Source: Cycas panzhihuaensis
Taxonomy: Eukaryota; Cycadophyta
DNA: 64,000 nt
Direction: 5' to 3'
Assembly (NCBI GenBank): GCA_023213395.1
Contig: CM041465.1
Span: forward strand, 42,663,741 to 42,727,740
Of this stretch, positions 12,218 to 24,227 are shown piece by piece. Under the pieces are notes generated by a model that ran no database searches, was not told where the DNA came from, and saw only the letters and a program-made list of their open reading frames with translations. The stretch's first letter is position 1; each line of letters begins with the position of its first letter. A program made the position numbers and the translations under genes.

Positions 12218-12576
12218 TGTTAGCATGGTAGTTAATTATTAAGCCACTTAATTGATTTTAATATGGTTTCATTATGTGAAAGGGTGTGAGCCAAAAGGTG
12301 TGATTTATTTAGAGGGTCACAACCCTAATTGGGTGACACCTCTTAGAGAGTATAAAAGCCTTGAGGCCTTGTATATTCGCATCCAAGTTCATTGTATTAT
12401 AATCAAGCGATCCACCAAAGATCCTCTTTGTGGTGGATTTTTTCCCGAAAGGGTTTCCCACGTAAATACCTATGTACTGTGCATCTGTTTTCTATATTTT
12501 CAATTTGTTGCTTGATGTGTATAGTTAAAGATCCTGCGTATAGGAACATCAGTGTATAATTTCATGTTCTTGAACA
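12218..12576 (+). repeat. C1 3' LTR
   Basis: It runs from TGTTAGCATGG to TTCTTGAACA and keeps both canonical TG and CA ends. A TATA box lies at 12351-12357. The G1 sequence resumes at 12577. Confidence 0.92.
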
Positions 12577-14003
12577 TAAGGGACACATAAGATTCATTAC
12601 CCATCTCCTTTTTATTGAGGTAAGCATACTAGAAGAATCTCTTAAGCTAGACTAAACCCACACCCTTCAAGATCTCTTACACTAATATAAGTCTATCTTC
12701 TAATCCCTACTAGTTAGACATTTAATAGATCATGGTATGGAACACATTATTAAAATCATTATAGGCAAAGTTCTAGTCTCTGTCCACCCCTACATATATG
12801 TCCACGGGTTAAAGAGAGAGTTGGAATGATTTATTAATGACATTTTACTTTATAATGACAATTAGTAATAACATCTCAATCATTTACACAATGTGCTAGG
12901 AATCTTAAGCTAAAATCACTTATTTACAAAGAAAATCAAGTGCCATTTTAGCCAATAATCAATTGAATATTTAGGCTATATTATTTCCATCCATGATGTT
13001 TAAATGAACTCTAATAAAATTCAAACCATTTTGGATTGGCTAATACCCAAAACAATCATAGCTCTTTGAGGGTTCTTAGGACTTGTAGGATTCTACAAGT
13101 ATTATATCCAACACTACTCTTCTATTGTAGCCTCACTTGCCAATGTTTATAAGAAAAATATCTTTCAATGGTCAAATTTAGTAGAATAATCCTTTGCCAA
13201 CTTAAAAGGTGTAATTACTTCTGCCCTTATTTTAGCAATGTCTAATTTTGCCAAATCATTTGAATTACATTATGATGCATTCAGAACTAGTATTGGTGTT
13301 ATTCTTATACAAGAAAAGAGACACATAGTATTTGAGAGTAACAAAGCCAATCTTCATGAACAAACCTACTTGACTTACAATAAATAAAAGTTAGCCATCC
13401 TTCACATCTTAACTAAATGGCATTAGTACCTCTTTGGAAGTAAATTCATAGTTTATACAAACTATTACAGCCTTAAACATCTTCTTCAGTTACTGATCTT
13501 ATCTAAGTTGTAACAAAAATAACTCATAAAGATTCAAGGTTTTGATTTTAACATTATATATAAGAAAGGAAATGATAATATAGTGCCTAAAATCTTATCT
13601 AGGAAATATGAGTAGGACTGTTATAACATTATTTCCATAACACTCCCTATATGGATCGATCAACTCTATATCAATTACAATAGTAACCTAATAACAAAAG
13701 CTAGGCTACAAGAGTACCTATTAGGCAAAGCCTCACCAAATTAGTCACTCCATGGAAATACATTATTATATAAAGATGGGATTTACCTACCTTAAGCTTC
13801 AACATTAAAAAATACTATCCTTGAAGAGGGGTATGCCACATCATCCTCTAGTCATTCTAGGATTGATAAAACTTTTAACTACATCAGAGGGTCCTTTTAT
13901 TAGCAAGGGTAGAAAATTGATAATCAACATTTCATTATCTCTTGTGAAACTTATCAATGATAGAAAGTAGAAGTACTTAACCTTCTGGGTCTATTTTAGC
14001 CTT
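12577..14003 (+). pseudogene. G1 reverse transcriptase (partial), RNase H and integrase zinc-binding region
   Basis: G1 coding resumes after C1. The RT palm near 12829-12860 reads FINDILLYND, where the family has FLDD, so one catalytic Asp is Asn. The RT thumb follows (IEYLGYIIS; LRGFLGLVGFYKYY-like block near 13060-13120). RNase H has FELHYDAFRTSIGVILIQ near 13250-13315 and LTYNKxKLAILHILTKW. The integrase zinc-binding region near 13840-13985 ends in CETYQ, with the second Cys of CxxC now Tyr. RT fingers are not recognisable. The frame is cut at 14003 by C2 and resumes at 35083. Confidence 0.83.
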
Positions 14004-14341
14004 TGAAGATGTTGAGGAGCAGAGTAGAAGGACCACAAGGTGTACTTCATCATCACAAGATAAAATATCTCTTTATATTGAATGGCGGTGTTCAAAAACA
14101 CTAGGGAGGCATTCACCATCAATATATAGGTTTTTTGAGAGGCAGCAAGTGCCTCTACCTAACAAAATTTTAAAAATAAATAAAATAATAAATTAATTAT
14201 TAAAATATTACACCTTAATCAACTCTAGTGGCCGTATCTCAGCTCTAGGCGGCTGCATGGCAGTTATAGGTAGCCCATGGTGCTATTTGGGGGCCTGAGG
14301 ATGACTATACAATCTTTAAAACATTGGGAATTATCCTAGCA
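14004..14341 (-). repeat. C2 3' LTR
   Basis: It aligns with 34746-35082 over its whole length. On the minus strand it begins TGCTAGGATAATTCCC and ends CTTCA. Confidence 0.86.
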
Positions 14342-14985
14342 TTCTTCCCCATAATGGCCATTATATAGAACTCTAAGCTTGTCCCTAAATTTATGAAATT
14401 TGATCTTTCCAATTGCCTTTGTAAATATGTCTGCTATTTGATCTTCTATACTATAATATGTCAATTCGATCTCATCCACTTGAACTAATTCTCTAATAAA
14501 ATGGTGTTGAGTTTCTATGTGATTTGTTTTGCCATGAAATACAAGATTCCTTGTCATCTGAATAGTACTTTGATTATCACATCATATTTTAGTTGGTCCT
14601 TTCAGTTTAATTTGAAAATCTTATAGAAGTTGTCAAAGCCAAACTATTTCACATGCATCAAAGACTGCTATTTTATATTATGCTTTAGTTGTAGATAGAG
14701 AGACTATATTTTACTTTTTGGTGCTCCAAGTTGTGGCCATTAAACGCATACTAAAAGTATAACCTAAAGTAGATTTTTTTTTGTTGATGTCACCTACCCA
14801 ATATAAATCTGTATATCCTATCAATCTAAAATTTAATGAAGCTTTATAATATAAACCATATTCTGTAGTGCCTTTGAGATGTTATAGAATCCTTTTGGCT
14901 ACTTGCCAATGAGTAGTCTTAGAGACTTGCATAAAACTAGATACTACGATGATTGAATGCATGATATCTGGTCAAGTAGAAGTCA
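14342..14985 (-). pseudogene. C2 RNase H and Pol C-terminus
   Basis: The minus-strand copia RNase H ends with MTRNLVFHGKTNHIETQHHF and, near 14400-14450, the block IEDQIADIFTKAIGKIKF, typical of the Pol C-terminus. Upstream pieces (about 14640-14985) show the usual cohort-marker region before RNase H but with stops. The segment ends just before the PPT and LTR at 14341. Confidence 0.82.
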
Positions 14986-15900
14986 AGTAAATCAAACTGC
15001 TAATTAATTATTTGTAAAGTATAGGATCAATAGGTGCAGAATCATCAAGTTTAGATAGCTTGATCTCTATTTTAGTTAGAGTTGCTAAAAGTTTGCAATC
15101 AATCATCTTGAACTTTTGTAATAAGTCTAAGGTATATTTCCTTTGAGAGATGAAGATACCATTTTTGTCCTGCCATATTTCTAAACCTAGGAAGTAATGC
15201 ATTAATCCCAAATCTGTCATTTTGAATTCTTTACACATGGCTTCCTTAAAGGTTTCCAAAAGGTATGAATCATTTCCAGTGTAGACAGGATCATCTACGT
15301 AGAGTCCCACAATTAGAATAAAATCTTCCTTGATTTCGATATATAGATTTGGATATGATTGAGACCTTTCAAAGCCTTAATCTCTAAAATATTTGTCAAT
15401 ACAGGAACACCAAGCCCTAGATGTTTACTTCAAATCATAAAGTGTCTTTTTAATTTTATACACTTTGTCTTCTTCCCCTCTAACTTTAAAATTGAGGGTT
15501 TGAGAGACATAAATATCCTCTTCAATGTAACTATTAAGGAAGGCACTTTTGACATTCATTTAATAAATATTCCATCCCATTTGTGTTGCCAAGCTCATCA
15601 TCATATGTATAGTTTCCATGCACATAATGGAGACAAATGTCTTACTATAATCAATACCTTCTCTTTGTGCATAGCCTTTGGCTACCAATCTAACTTTATA
15701 TTTGTTGATTGATTTGTCATAATAAAACTTAGTTCTGTAAACCCACTTGGTACTAATTGCCTTTTTATTGGGAGGCAAGACAACCAATTTCCAAGTATCA
15801 TTCTTAACAATGGAGTGATATTCTTCTTCTATTGCCTTTCTCCAAGAAGCATGTGTATTAGCCTCATCAAAGGTTTAAGGTTAGTGGGTTTCCATAATTT
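14986..15900 (-). pseudogene. C2 reverse transcriptase
   Basis: RVT_2 is read on the minus strand. VVLPPNKKAISTKWVYRTKF lies at about 15785-15730, followed by DKSINKYKVRLVAKGYAQRE and DYSKTF. The catalytic box is intact as LYVDDPVYTGND near 15305-15275. The palm/thumb follows with MTDLGLMHYFLGLEI and FISQRKYTLDLLQKF. Stops and frameshifts separate the blocks, so no active enzyme is expected. Confidence 0.87.
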
Positions 15901-17560
15901 GACTCATGAGGGTAGAATTTACCCTATGTACATAAGTAGACCTTCGATTATAGTTATTATCTAGAATGTTATCCATGTCATGATTTCTTTAAACCCATTT
16001 TGATAGGCATTGTGGTGGAGGTTGAGAAGAGGTTCCCTTCCCACTTGATACATCAATTATTTGTCTTAATTCATGCCTAGGTAGCACATATTTAGACTTA
16101 GTAGAATTAAGATTTATTATCACATCACTCCCTTTGTTTTGAGTATCATCAATGTGGTAATAATCATCTTATTAAAATTTAACATCTCAACTCACTATAA
16201 CCTTCTAAGATTTAGGATCATAGACTTTGTAAGATTTTGAGGCATCATTGTATTTGAGGAATATGCATTTAATTCTATGGTCATCTAGCATGTACATAGG
16301 CTAAGCATGTAAAGACTCTTACGTGATGGATACTAGGCTTGTATTTGGTCCAAGCTTCTTTAGGTATTACCACCTTAATGCTTTGGTGGTGCACCTATTA
16401 ATTAAATAGATAGTTGTGTGAACTACCTCAACCCAAAATTCATGTCTTAATCTCTTGTCTTTTAACATATGCCTAGCCATTTTAACTATAGTACAGTTCT
16501 TCCTTTCTGCTACATTGTTTTGTTGGGGGATGTAAGGGTTTGTAAGTTGTCTCTTGATTCCATGATGAGCATAATAAGTTTTGAATTTATTTGAAATGAA
16601 CTCTCCCCCTTTATCCGATCATAAGGAGAGGATTTTGTAACCACTTTGTCTTTCCACATAGGTTTTAAAGTCAACAAAGTGTTAAAAAGCATCTAATTTA
16701 AATTTGAGAAAATAAACCCACATCTTCCTTGTAAAATCATCAATGAATGTAATAAAGTATTTAGCTCCTGCTAATGAGGGAATATCTGTAGGATCGTAAA
16801 TATCTATGTATACTAATTGGAGAGGTCCTATGGCTCTATAATTATTATCTGGAAAACTTTCCCTATGTTATTTTCCAAAAAGGTATCTTTCATAAATACT
16901 TTTATTAACGTCGATATGTGGTAACCCATCTACCATATCTATCCTCTTTGTCAATGCCAGATTTCTATAACCTAGGTAGCCAAATCTCTTGCACCACATG
17001 TCACTATCAAGTTTTATTAATGTTTTTAAAGCTAATTATTAGTAGGAGTAAGGACTAGTTTGAAGAGTATGCCCTTAGTCATTTTCCCTTTGGCTACAAC
17101 TGCCTTATTTTTTCTCTTATCTTTAGTAATACATTCTCCATTATCAAATATTACCTTGTAATCCTAGCCCATCATCTATCCTATAGATAGGAGATTTTTC
17201 TTAAGGGCTGGCACATAAAGTATATCATCAAGATATCTAGAGTTTCTTTATTCTGTTTGTAACACTATATTGCCTTTTCCAATGGACTTTTGGGAGGTGT
17301 CATCATCAAATATAATTGATCCCCTTTTGGTTCTATCCAAAGTACTAAATAGATACTCCTTGTGTATCATCTAAGTGGAACAACTTGAATTAATGTACCA
17401 ACTATCATCTTCATCTTCATAGGTAGTGAAACTAGATAAAAAAAGACGATTATTTTCCCTTACTTCCACAATAGTATTAGCACTTCCTTTATTTGGTGGA
17501 CCATGTTTGGAAAAGTATTTATCTTTTGTATAGCCAACTTGATTGCAAGAGGTATAATAA
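15901..17560 (-). pseudogene. C2 protease, GAG-pre-integrase and integrase
   Basis: Reading leftwards from about 17400, the protease region includes SWYINSSCST, where the active-site block is changed. The GAG-pre-integrase region follows (LKKNLLSIG, then CKRFGYLGYRNLALTKRID near 16990-16940). The integrase core reads VYIDIYDP, then FITFIDDFTRKMWVYFLK near 16760-16710, a second acidic block SDKGGEFISNKFK near 16620-16585, and PYIPQQNNVAERKNCTIVKM near 16540-16480 with the Glu. Several stops interrupt it. Confidence 0.84.
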
Positions 17561-18568
17561 GGTAAATCTCATCTTCCAAAACTTAGGATCCTACTACGAG
17601 GATAGGACCTATCAATATGAGATGGTCTCCCTCTTTCCATGAATGGAGCTTGAGTCTCCCTTTGTCTATTATTTAGATAATTAGGATTGTTCCTTTGAGG
17701 TGGCATGTATTCTTGACAATTTGGATAACATTGGCTTGTCCCCTAATTTCTTTCTTATCTTGGATACCTATCATGGCTAGTATTCCTTGGGTTAGTTCAT
17801 TGTCTTCTTTAGTGTGGAGTTTAATATTTGGGTTGCCTTTCTTCATGAACATCTTATCTAGGGTTCCTATTTTATCCCTTTGGAGATTAATACCTAATCT
17901 TGAGGTATCCACTTGAGAATTGGATTATATTCTTGCTTTAGTAGCAAAAACATATTCAAGAGATTCATTGGTATTTTGTTATTCAACACTACCATCAAGA
18001 AGGCACTTAATCACTTTATCTTCAATACACTTAAGTCCTTCGATACACTAATGCTAATAGCAACTATTTCAAATCTCTTAATAACACTAACATATCTCAA
18101 GATTCATTTGACTACCCTTTGTTCCATCAAAGTATCCCTAAGTGATCTCATCTAATTGACTATGTCTTACACCTTTGTCATAAAGTCAGTTATAGATTCA
18201 TTTGGCATCAGCCTAAGATTTTCAAACTTGCTTCTTAGGGTTTGTAGTTTTGATAAAGCAACACCTTCATAGATTAATTGCAAAGTGTCCCATACCTCTT
18301 TAGAAGTCATTAATTCACTAACTCTTGGAAAGATATGCTCTTCAAGCATACAGAATATCAATACAAGTGCTTTATTATCCTTCTTTACATTTACTTTATA
18401 GGCTAACTTCTTAGAATATGTTGGGTTTTGACCTAATTTGTTGTATCATGTTCTCACAATATCCCATATTTTATTAGCTATGAGGATGGGTCTCATCCTT
18501 ATATTCTAATTTAGAAAATTAGAACCATCAAATTTAGGGCTAATCATATTACCAAAATTGGATGCCAT
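17561..18568 (-). pseudogene. C2 gag
   Basis: ATG at 18568 (reverse strand) gives MASNFGNMISPKFDGSNFLN, a standard copia Gag N-terminus. The UBN2-type core is open at 18361-18167, with HIFPRVSELMTSKEVWDTLQ and LQTLRSKFENLRLMPNESI. A zinc-knuckle remnant near 17580-17530 reads CNQVGYTKDKYF, with the leading and final Cys lost. The frame is broken by stops near the N-terminus and by shifts near 18160. Confidence 0.82.
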
Positions 18569-19294
18569 TATGTCTCAACTAGATTTGATAAGTCCTTTGA
18601 TAAGAATACCCTTAACAATATAATGTCCAATTAAGGTTTGAAAAATTAACCTAAAAAATAAAGTTTTAAAGTTTTCAAAATGTTTATCAAGTGTCCTCGT
18701 CTATACAAAGGTTTCTCGGCTCTAAGTCCAAGTGTCTCCAAGGAAAGCCTTCAGTTGTTATCTTGTCAAGTGGTAGAATGATAAACTAAGGACCCAATAT
18801 ACTAGTACGTAAGCTCTATGATCGATATACCTTAGTATGTGGACTACTAAGAACGTGGTTAGACCTCCCTAATTTATTGGTCCACCTACACTAGTCTTAT
18901 GCCTAGTGATAGATCTAGTAGTGATGGCTTTACTAATTAAGGTACTCATCCTTTATAGGTCTAGCCTTAGTCTTTGAACTCTAATAGCTTTGCTAATTAA
19001 ACCACTCACCTTCTACACTTTAGCCTTCCACCTAATATACCTAATAGATAGTGATGTTCCTCATTTAATATGAGTAGGCCAAAGGCGTGTACGTGGTGGT
19101 AACTTCATGGGTCCTAACCATTCCCCTTACAATGTTAGAAAAATGGGTGGTTGATTCGAGTGATTATCTTATTAATGTAAGAAAAATAATATTAAGTGTG
19201 GTCTTGCTTAAATAATAAAATGTTCCTTTTTAAAATAGGAAATAAAATGAAAGAAACTTTAAGCAAGACTAAATATTTCAAATAAAAATATGAT
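18569..19294 (-). other. C2 5' leader, part adjoining gag
   Basis: This non-coding stretch lies between gag and the AT-rich junction at 19295. It has no recognised domain. It contains a 12-bp inverted repeat at 19201-19269. Confidence 0.5.
19201..19269. repeat. 12-bp perfect inverted repeat
   Basis: GTCTTGCTTAAA (19201-19212) is the exact reverse complement of TTTAAGCAAGAC (19258-19269), with 45 bases between. It lies just before the AT-rich junction. Confidence 0.75.
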
Positions 19295-19382
19295 AAACAA
19301 TACTACTCACACACACACGCTTATATATATATACATACACATATATATACATGTATACATATTTATAAAACAATACTACTCA
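19295..19382. repeat. 15-bp direct repeat, 73-bp period, at the AT-array junction
   Basis: AAACAATACTACTCA occurs at 19295-19309 and 19368-19382, each followed by microsatellite: CA repeats after the first, TA repeats after the second. It could be a slippage duplication or a target duplication of a small AT-rich insertion. Confidence 0.7.
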
Positions 19383-19460
19383 TATATATACATGTATGTA
19401 TGTGTATGTATATATACATGTATATATATGCATGTATATATACATGTATATATATAACAC
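19310..19460. repeat. TA/CATG-rich microsatellite on the 3' side of the LINE
   Basis: This short array of (CA)n, (TA)n and TATACATG units is similar in style to the large array on the other side of the LINE. It may be the LINE 3' tail or one flank of a TA tract into which the LINE inserted. Confidence 0.75.
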
Positions 19461-19479
19461 ATAAATACTCCTAGTCTTG

Positions 19480-22400
19480 ACTAGAAACCTCCCCAGATCC
19501 CCCTAGAATAAGGGCAATGGATACTGAGGTGGTCTAGGGACTCAGCCTCCTCCCTACATAATTCGCACATGCTCGCCAAATAGAAACCACGCTTCAGAAG
19601 GTTATCCATTGTTAAAAGCTTGTTTTGTAGACATAACCACCAAAAAGCGGCTACCTTTGGGATAAGCCCCAATTTCTAAACCCTGCCAGCATGTCATTCT
19701 TAGTCCATTCTTCTCTCATCATCAGCGCATTATAATCGTCTTTAACTGCGTAGGACCATGAAGATGATAGGGACCAAACCAAGGTGTCTAGAGGGGCCCT
19801 CTTAGGGATATACTGATGTTTTAATACCCCTTTTACGCTCTGAATCTCCTCCTCGAAACCTTGCAGATCATCAAACATTCTCCATTACCTATTCTTACCT
19901 TCTCCCACCCAACAGTGCTTAACTAGTGTGCCGTAAGTATCCTCACTGACCCTCTGTAAATTACCAATATCTGAAATCTCACCCAACCTAGAGGAGCCAC
20001 ACCATTTATCTTCCCAGAATCTTATACTCTTATCATTCCCCAGTTTCCATTGTATGCCATTGCATAGGATAGATCGCGAGGACTAAATAGCTTTCTAAAT
20101 GGGAGAACCAGAGGTCCCACTCACCTCATCCTTCAGGAAATGCTTATCCCCTAAATATTTCTTAGCTATAATTTTTCCCCACACAGAGCCTTCCTCTTTG
20201 GTTAATCTCCATCCTGTCTTAGCAAGGAGAGCTCTATTGAAGAGTCCCAATCTCCTAACATTAAGCCCTCCCAACCACTTGGGCTTGCGTACCTTTTCCC
20301 AGGACACCAGATGGAATCTGTTTTGATCTTCAGCCCCGGACCATAGAAATCTCTTCATAATGCCTTCAAGAGTTGAAATAACCTTGCGTGACATCTTGAA
20401 TAAGGACATTTGGTAGATTGGAATACTCTAAAGAGAGCCCATGACAAGTTAAATCTTTCTAGCCCAGCTAAGTAATGCCCCTTTCCAACCTGCCAACTTC
20501 CTATTGAACCTCCCCACAATGGGGTCCCATAGGTTCTTATCCATCTTTCCCATAAAAAGGGGCATCCCCAGATAAGAGGTAGGAAAATATCTAGTGGAGA
20601 TCTCCAAAACCCTATCGATCCTCCTCTGCAGCCTCTCTGGGATATTGATGAAGAAAACAGAGCTCTTATCTAGGTTAATTCTTTGATTAGAAGCCCACTT
20701 ATAGGCTTAAAGACCATCTTTCAGGGCCCGGGCCTCACCAAGGGAAGCCCTGCTCAGAAAGATGTTATCGTTGACAAACTGGTAATGAACAATATTTTCC
20801 AAGTTGGAGGAGGGCTTCAGTCCTAATACCCACCCTATACTCTTAGCTTCCTTTGTACCCCTCCCTAATAATTCTGCCATTATGATAAAGAGAAAGGGTG
20901 ATAGGGGATCTCCTTGTCTCAGCCCTCTATATCCAGGAAAGAAGGGTGTCGACCTACCGTTTAGAATTACCAAGAACGATATATTGGATACACAACATCT
21001 TATCCATTCCCTCCAAACCTCCCTAAAACCAAACACTTTTAAACAGTCTAGTAGACAATCCCATGCCACCCGATCATAGGCCTTAGACATATCTGTTTTT
21101 ATTATCATACCTGCTTCTTTCTTGTGATAGGTCCAGTGAATTATTTCGTGAACTGTAATTATGCCATCTGTAATTTGTCTACCCTTAACGAGTCCATCCT
21201 GGTTTGGAGAGATGGTGGATGGTAGACATTCTTTAAGGCGGTTCACTAGAACATTAGCCAAAATTTTATATTTTATGTTACATAGGCTTATCAGTCTAAA
21301 GTCTTCTATTACATCCACTCCCACCTTTTTTGGAATCAAAACCAAAAAAGTGGCATGCCATTCTTTCAAAATAGTCTTCCTTTGAAAAAATTCATTTAGC
21401 GCTAAATTTAGATCATCCTTAATAATGTCCCAGTACTCCTGGAAGAAGCCGGGCGGGAACCCATCTGGCCCAGGAGCTTTATCCCGATCCATTTTGAATA
21501 GGGCTTTCTCGACTTCGTCTTGGGAGAATGGTTCTATCAGTTTTATGTTTTGGGCTTCAGTAATTACTCTCGGAATATATTGCAGGAGGTTCATCCTTAA
21601 ATCTGGATCCTGGAATCCTGGTTCTACATATAACTCTTTAAAGTAATCCATCGCTATTCCTCTTATCTGGTCTTCTAAATCATTCATAACCCCGTCCTTA
21701 CTTCGTAATTTGTTGATCCTATTATAGGACTTGTGCTTCAATGTAGACAAATGGAAAAACTTAGTATTTCTGTCTCCCTCCTTTATCCATAACTCCCTAG
21801 ATTTCTACTTCCAGTGGAGTTCCTCCCTAGTCAATACATCTTCTAATTTTTTAGTGGTAGAGTGTTCTATTTGATCCAGAGCATGTGTTCTACCCTTGAG
21901 TTGGATCCTTTCCTCAATCTTTTTTAGCTCCTCCATCAGGCATCCTTTATCTTTGAAAATGTTTCCAAACACCTCCTTGTTCCATATTTTGATCTGTTAT
22001 TTAATCTAATTTAGCTTCTTTGAGAACTTAAACATAATAAACCCAGATACCGAGATTCCCTACCACTCTCTAATCCTCTCCCTAAGATCAGGGTGCTGCT
22101 ACCACATTAATTCGAAGCAGAAGGAGGCCCTGCCATTCTTACCTGGATAAGAAGACTCCATGATCAAAGGAGAATGATCTGAGCCCATTTTCGGAAGAGC
22201 CTCGAGTTTAATATCCCCCTATTGGCAAGTCCACTCATAATTAGCTAACATTCCGTCTAACTTAATCTAAATATGGTTATGTCCTAATCTCCTGTTTGAC
22301 TAAGTGTACCTGGCTCCCTTGAGGGGAACGTCCATTAGACCGTCGGATTGTAGAAAATCTCTGAGATCTGACATGCTCCTGGACCACCCTTCTTGCCCCG

Positions 22401-22859
22401 CTTTCTTTCCTCTAGATTGAGAGCCGCATTGAAGTCCCTGGCGACCAGCTAAGGACCATCCCAGTCTTTATGTGCCTCCACAATTCTTTCCCATAATCTC
22501 TTCCTTCCCTCCACTATTGTAGGGGCATATACGTTAGTGATCTGGCAAGGCCTGTTTGTCTGCCCACATACTAGACATAAGGTTATGAAGTGTTCACTTT
22601 TGACCACCTCAAAACCTTTCCACCTACTTGGGTTGAATAGGGTAGCCAACCCCCCTGAGCCCGCTAACCCCACTACAGCCCTCCCTTTTCCCCTCCTCCA
22701 AATCTTATTAAATACATCTCTTTCCTTTATCTTGTCAAGTTTTGTCTCCTACAATAAAATTATGTCCGTGCCTGTCCTTATCCTCATTTCCTTAACCAGT
22801 CTCTACTTCGATGGGGCATTAAGGCCCCTTATATTCTAGGATAAGACCTTCATGGTCAT
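19480..22859 (-). pseudogene. LINE ORF2: endonuclease, reverse transcriptase, zf-RVT
   Basis: ORF2 starts at about 22859 (MTMKVLS, then NIRGLNAPSK), the AP-endonuclease N-terminus. ITNVYAP lies near 22560. The RT is the longest open part (21750-20707): KAPGPDGFPPGFFQEYW, a block ending in FRLISLCNIKYKILA, TDMSKAYDRVAWD and LRQGDPLSPFLF. The catalytic FADD box reads FVNDN near 20770, so one of the two Asp residues is Asn. A zf-RVT region near 19650-19490 has CELCREEAESLDHLSIHC. Stops and frameshifts separate the parts. It would nick target DNA and copy LINE RNA; this copy should be inactive. Confidence 0.9.
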
Positions 22860-22876
22860 CCCAACTCCCCCTCTCA

Positions 22877-24227
22877 TCATCCTTTCCTGCTTCTAAGAAG
22901 AGGGCCTTTGATCACCTCCCCCTCCTTTAAGGTACTCTGGCATCCCAAATCAATTTGGGCCATTGTTTCCTTCTCCCTAATCGCCTTTTTAGATGGTCTT
23001 CCAACCCACTTTTCTATCCTAAAACCAGGTGCATTTTTCGGGTCTAGCATGTTACTTTTATCTTTGGATATCCATTTTTGAATCCCTCCTCCTATCTTCC
23101 CCTGTTCCTCCCCTTTATCCCCAGTAACCCTGTCTATTTTCCTTACCCCCTCTACTGCTATCCCTAACTGTTCCTCCACCTGATCTAGGTCTTGAATCCT
23201 CCCCCCCTTAGCCTCTAAGAGGTAATCCTCCACGTCCCAATTGACGTCCTTCACTTGCCTAGTCAAAACTAGCTCTTTAATCTCTCAGGGGATATCCCCT
23301 CCCTCATCAGCTTGACCATTAATCCTTTGATGTCCAATTCTCTGATCTTTGGAACTCTCCACTATAGTGCTAGGTTTTGAAGTCGGTATCAGGCCTAACC
23401 CTTCTTGGATCTTGTCAGTATCTGCATCTGGGGCCTCACCTCTAAGTACTTCAATTTCTTTACTTCTTTCTCTTTACTACCCTCTTCCTTGTCAATCTTT
23501 GTTAGAACTCTTAGGCATTGAAAGGGTAGATGCCCCCTACACCTACACTTTGAATATCTAAATCCCTCCACTTCATAGAATAGTCTTTGGTTGATGACCC
23601 ATCCTGCCAAATCGATATCTATTTCTTCTGGAAGATCGTTGTCTAGCCTAGTTAAGACGCAGAATCTAGCATTCATTAGTCAAGATCTGTGTTTTGTCGC
23701 TAAATCCAACGCTAGTAAAGGCCCGATCGTCCTAGCCGTACCTTTCACCACCACTGTGTTCCAGAATGCGATAAGCCGGCATCAAGACCCATCTGGGCTT
23801 GTTTAACCATTGGGATTCCCGGGTCAAAGTCTGGATGCTATTTTTCTAGAGTCATGGCTTTCTTACCAAACATCTAGGGGGATTGTAAGAGGATAACAAT
23901 CATATCTTCTTGATTTGTCAATCTAAAGAGGACACACCCCTTTGGCATGGTGATCACCTCAATCGGGTTCCTTATTTTCCATTTGTTTCTTATCCATTCT
24001 CTGATAATGTCTAGTCCAGGTCTAGATCCTAAAAACCTACCCACCAAGTTATTTTCCCAGTACTGGATAGTTTTATCAGTTAACTCCTTCGGGACTGAAA
24101 TCTTAAACTGGTTGTCTTTTAGCACAGAGTAAATTTCAAATTCTTCAGAGTTTCCGTTCTTTAGGGCATCAAGGTAAGTCCTTCCTAGGGGCAAGGACTG
24201 AGTCTGGTTTGCTAGATCTTGCATCAT
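22877..24227 (-). pseudogene. LINE ORF1: DUF4283-like nucleic-acid-binding protein
   Basis: ATG at 24227 begins MMQDLANQTQSLPLG, with 117 codons open. The DUF4283-like region includes the block YWENNLVGRFLGSRPGLD and later MPKGCVLFRL. A second open part (23676-23395) has AGWVINQRLFYEVEGF and a zinc knuckle CRCRGHLPFQC. The basic C-terminal part is open at 23266-22877 and ends GRPSKKAIREKE and a stop, 17 bases before the ORF2 start. This is the standard plant L1 ORF1-ORF2 order. Stops and shifts lie between the blocks. Confidence 0.85.

Larger units (their letters stand above)
6271..12576 (+). mobile_element. C1: full-length Ty1/copia element inserted in G1
   Basis: C1 is complete: two 359-bp LTRs, PBS directly after the 5' LTR, one continuous copia gag-protease-integrase-RT-RNase H order, a PPT and the 3' LTR. 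The flanks are TAAAG (6266-6270) and TAAGG (12577-12581), a 5-bp target duplication with one mismatch. Many in-frame stops make it non-autonomous. A second family member survives as a 3' end at 51537-51935. Confidence 0.93.
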
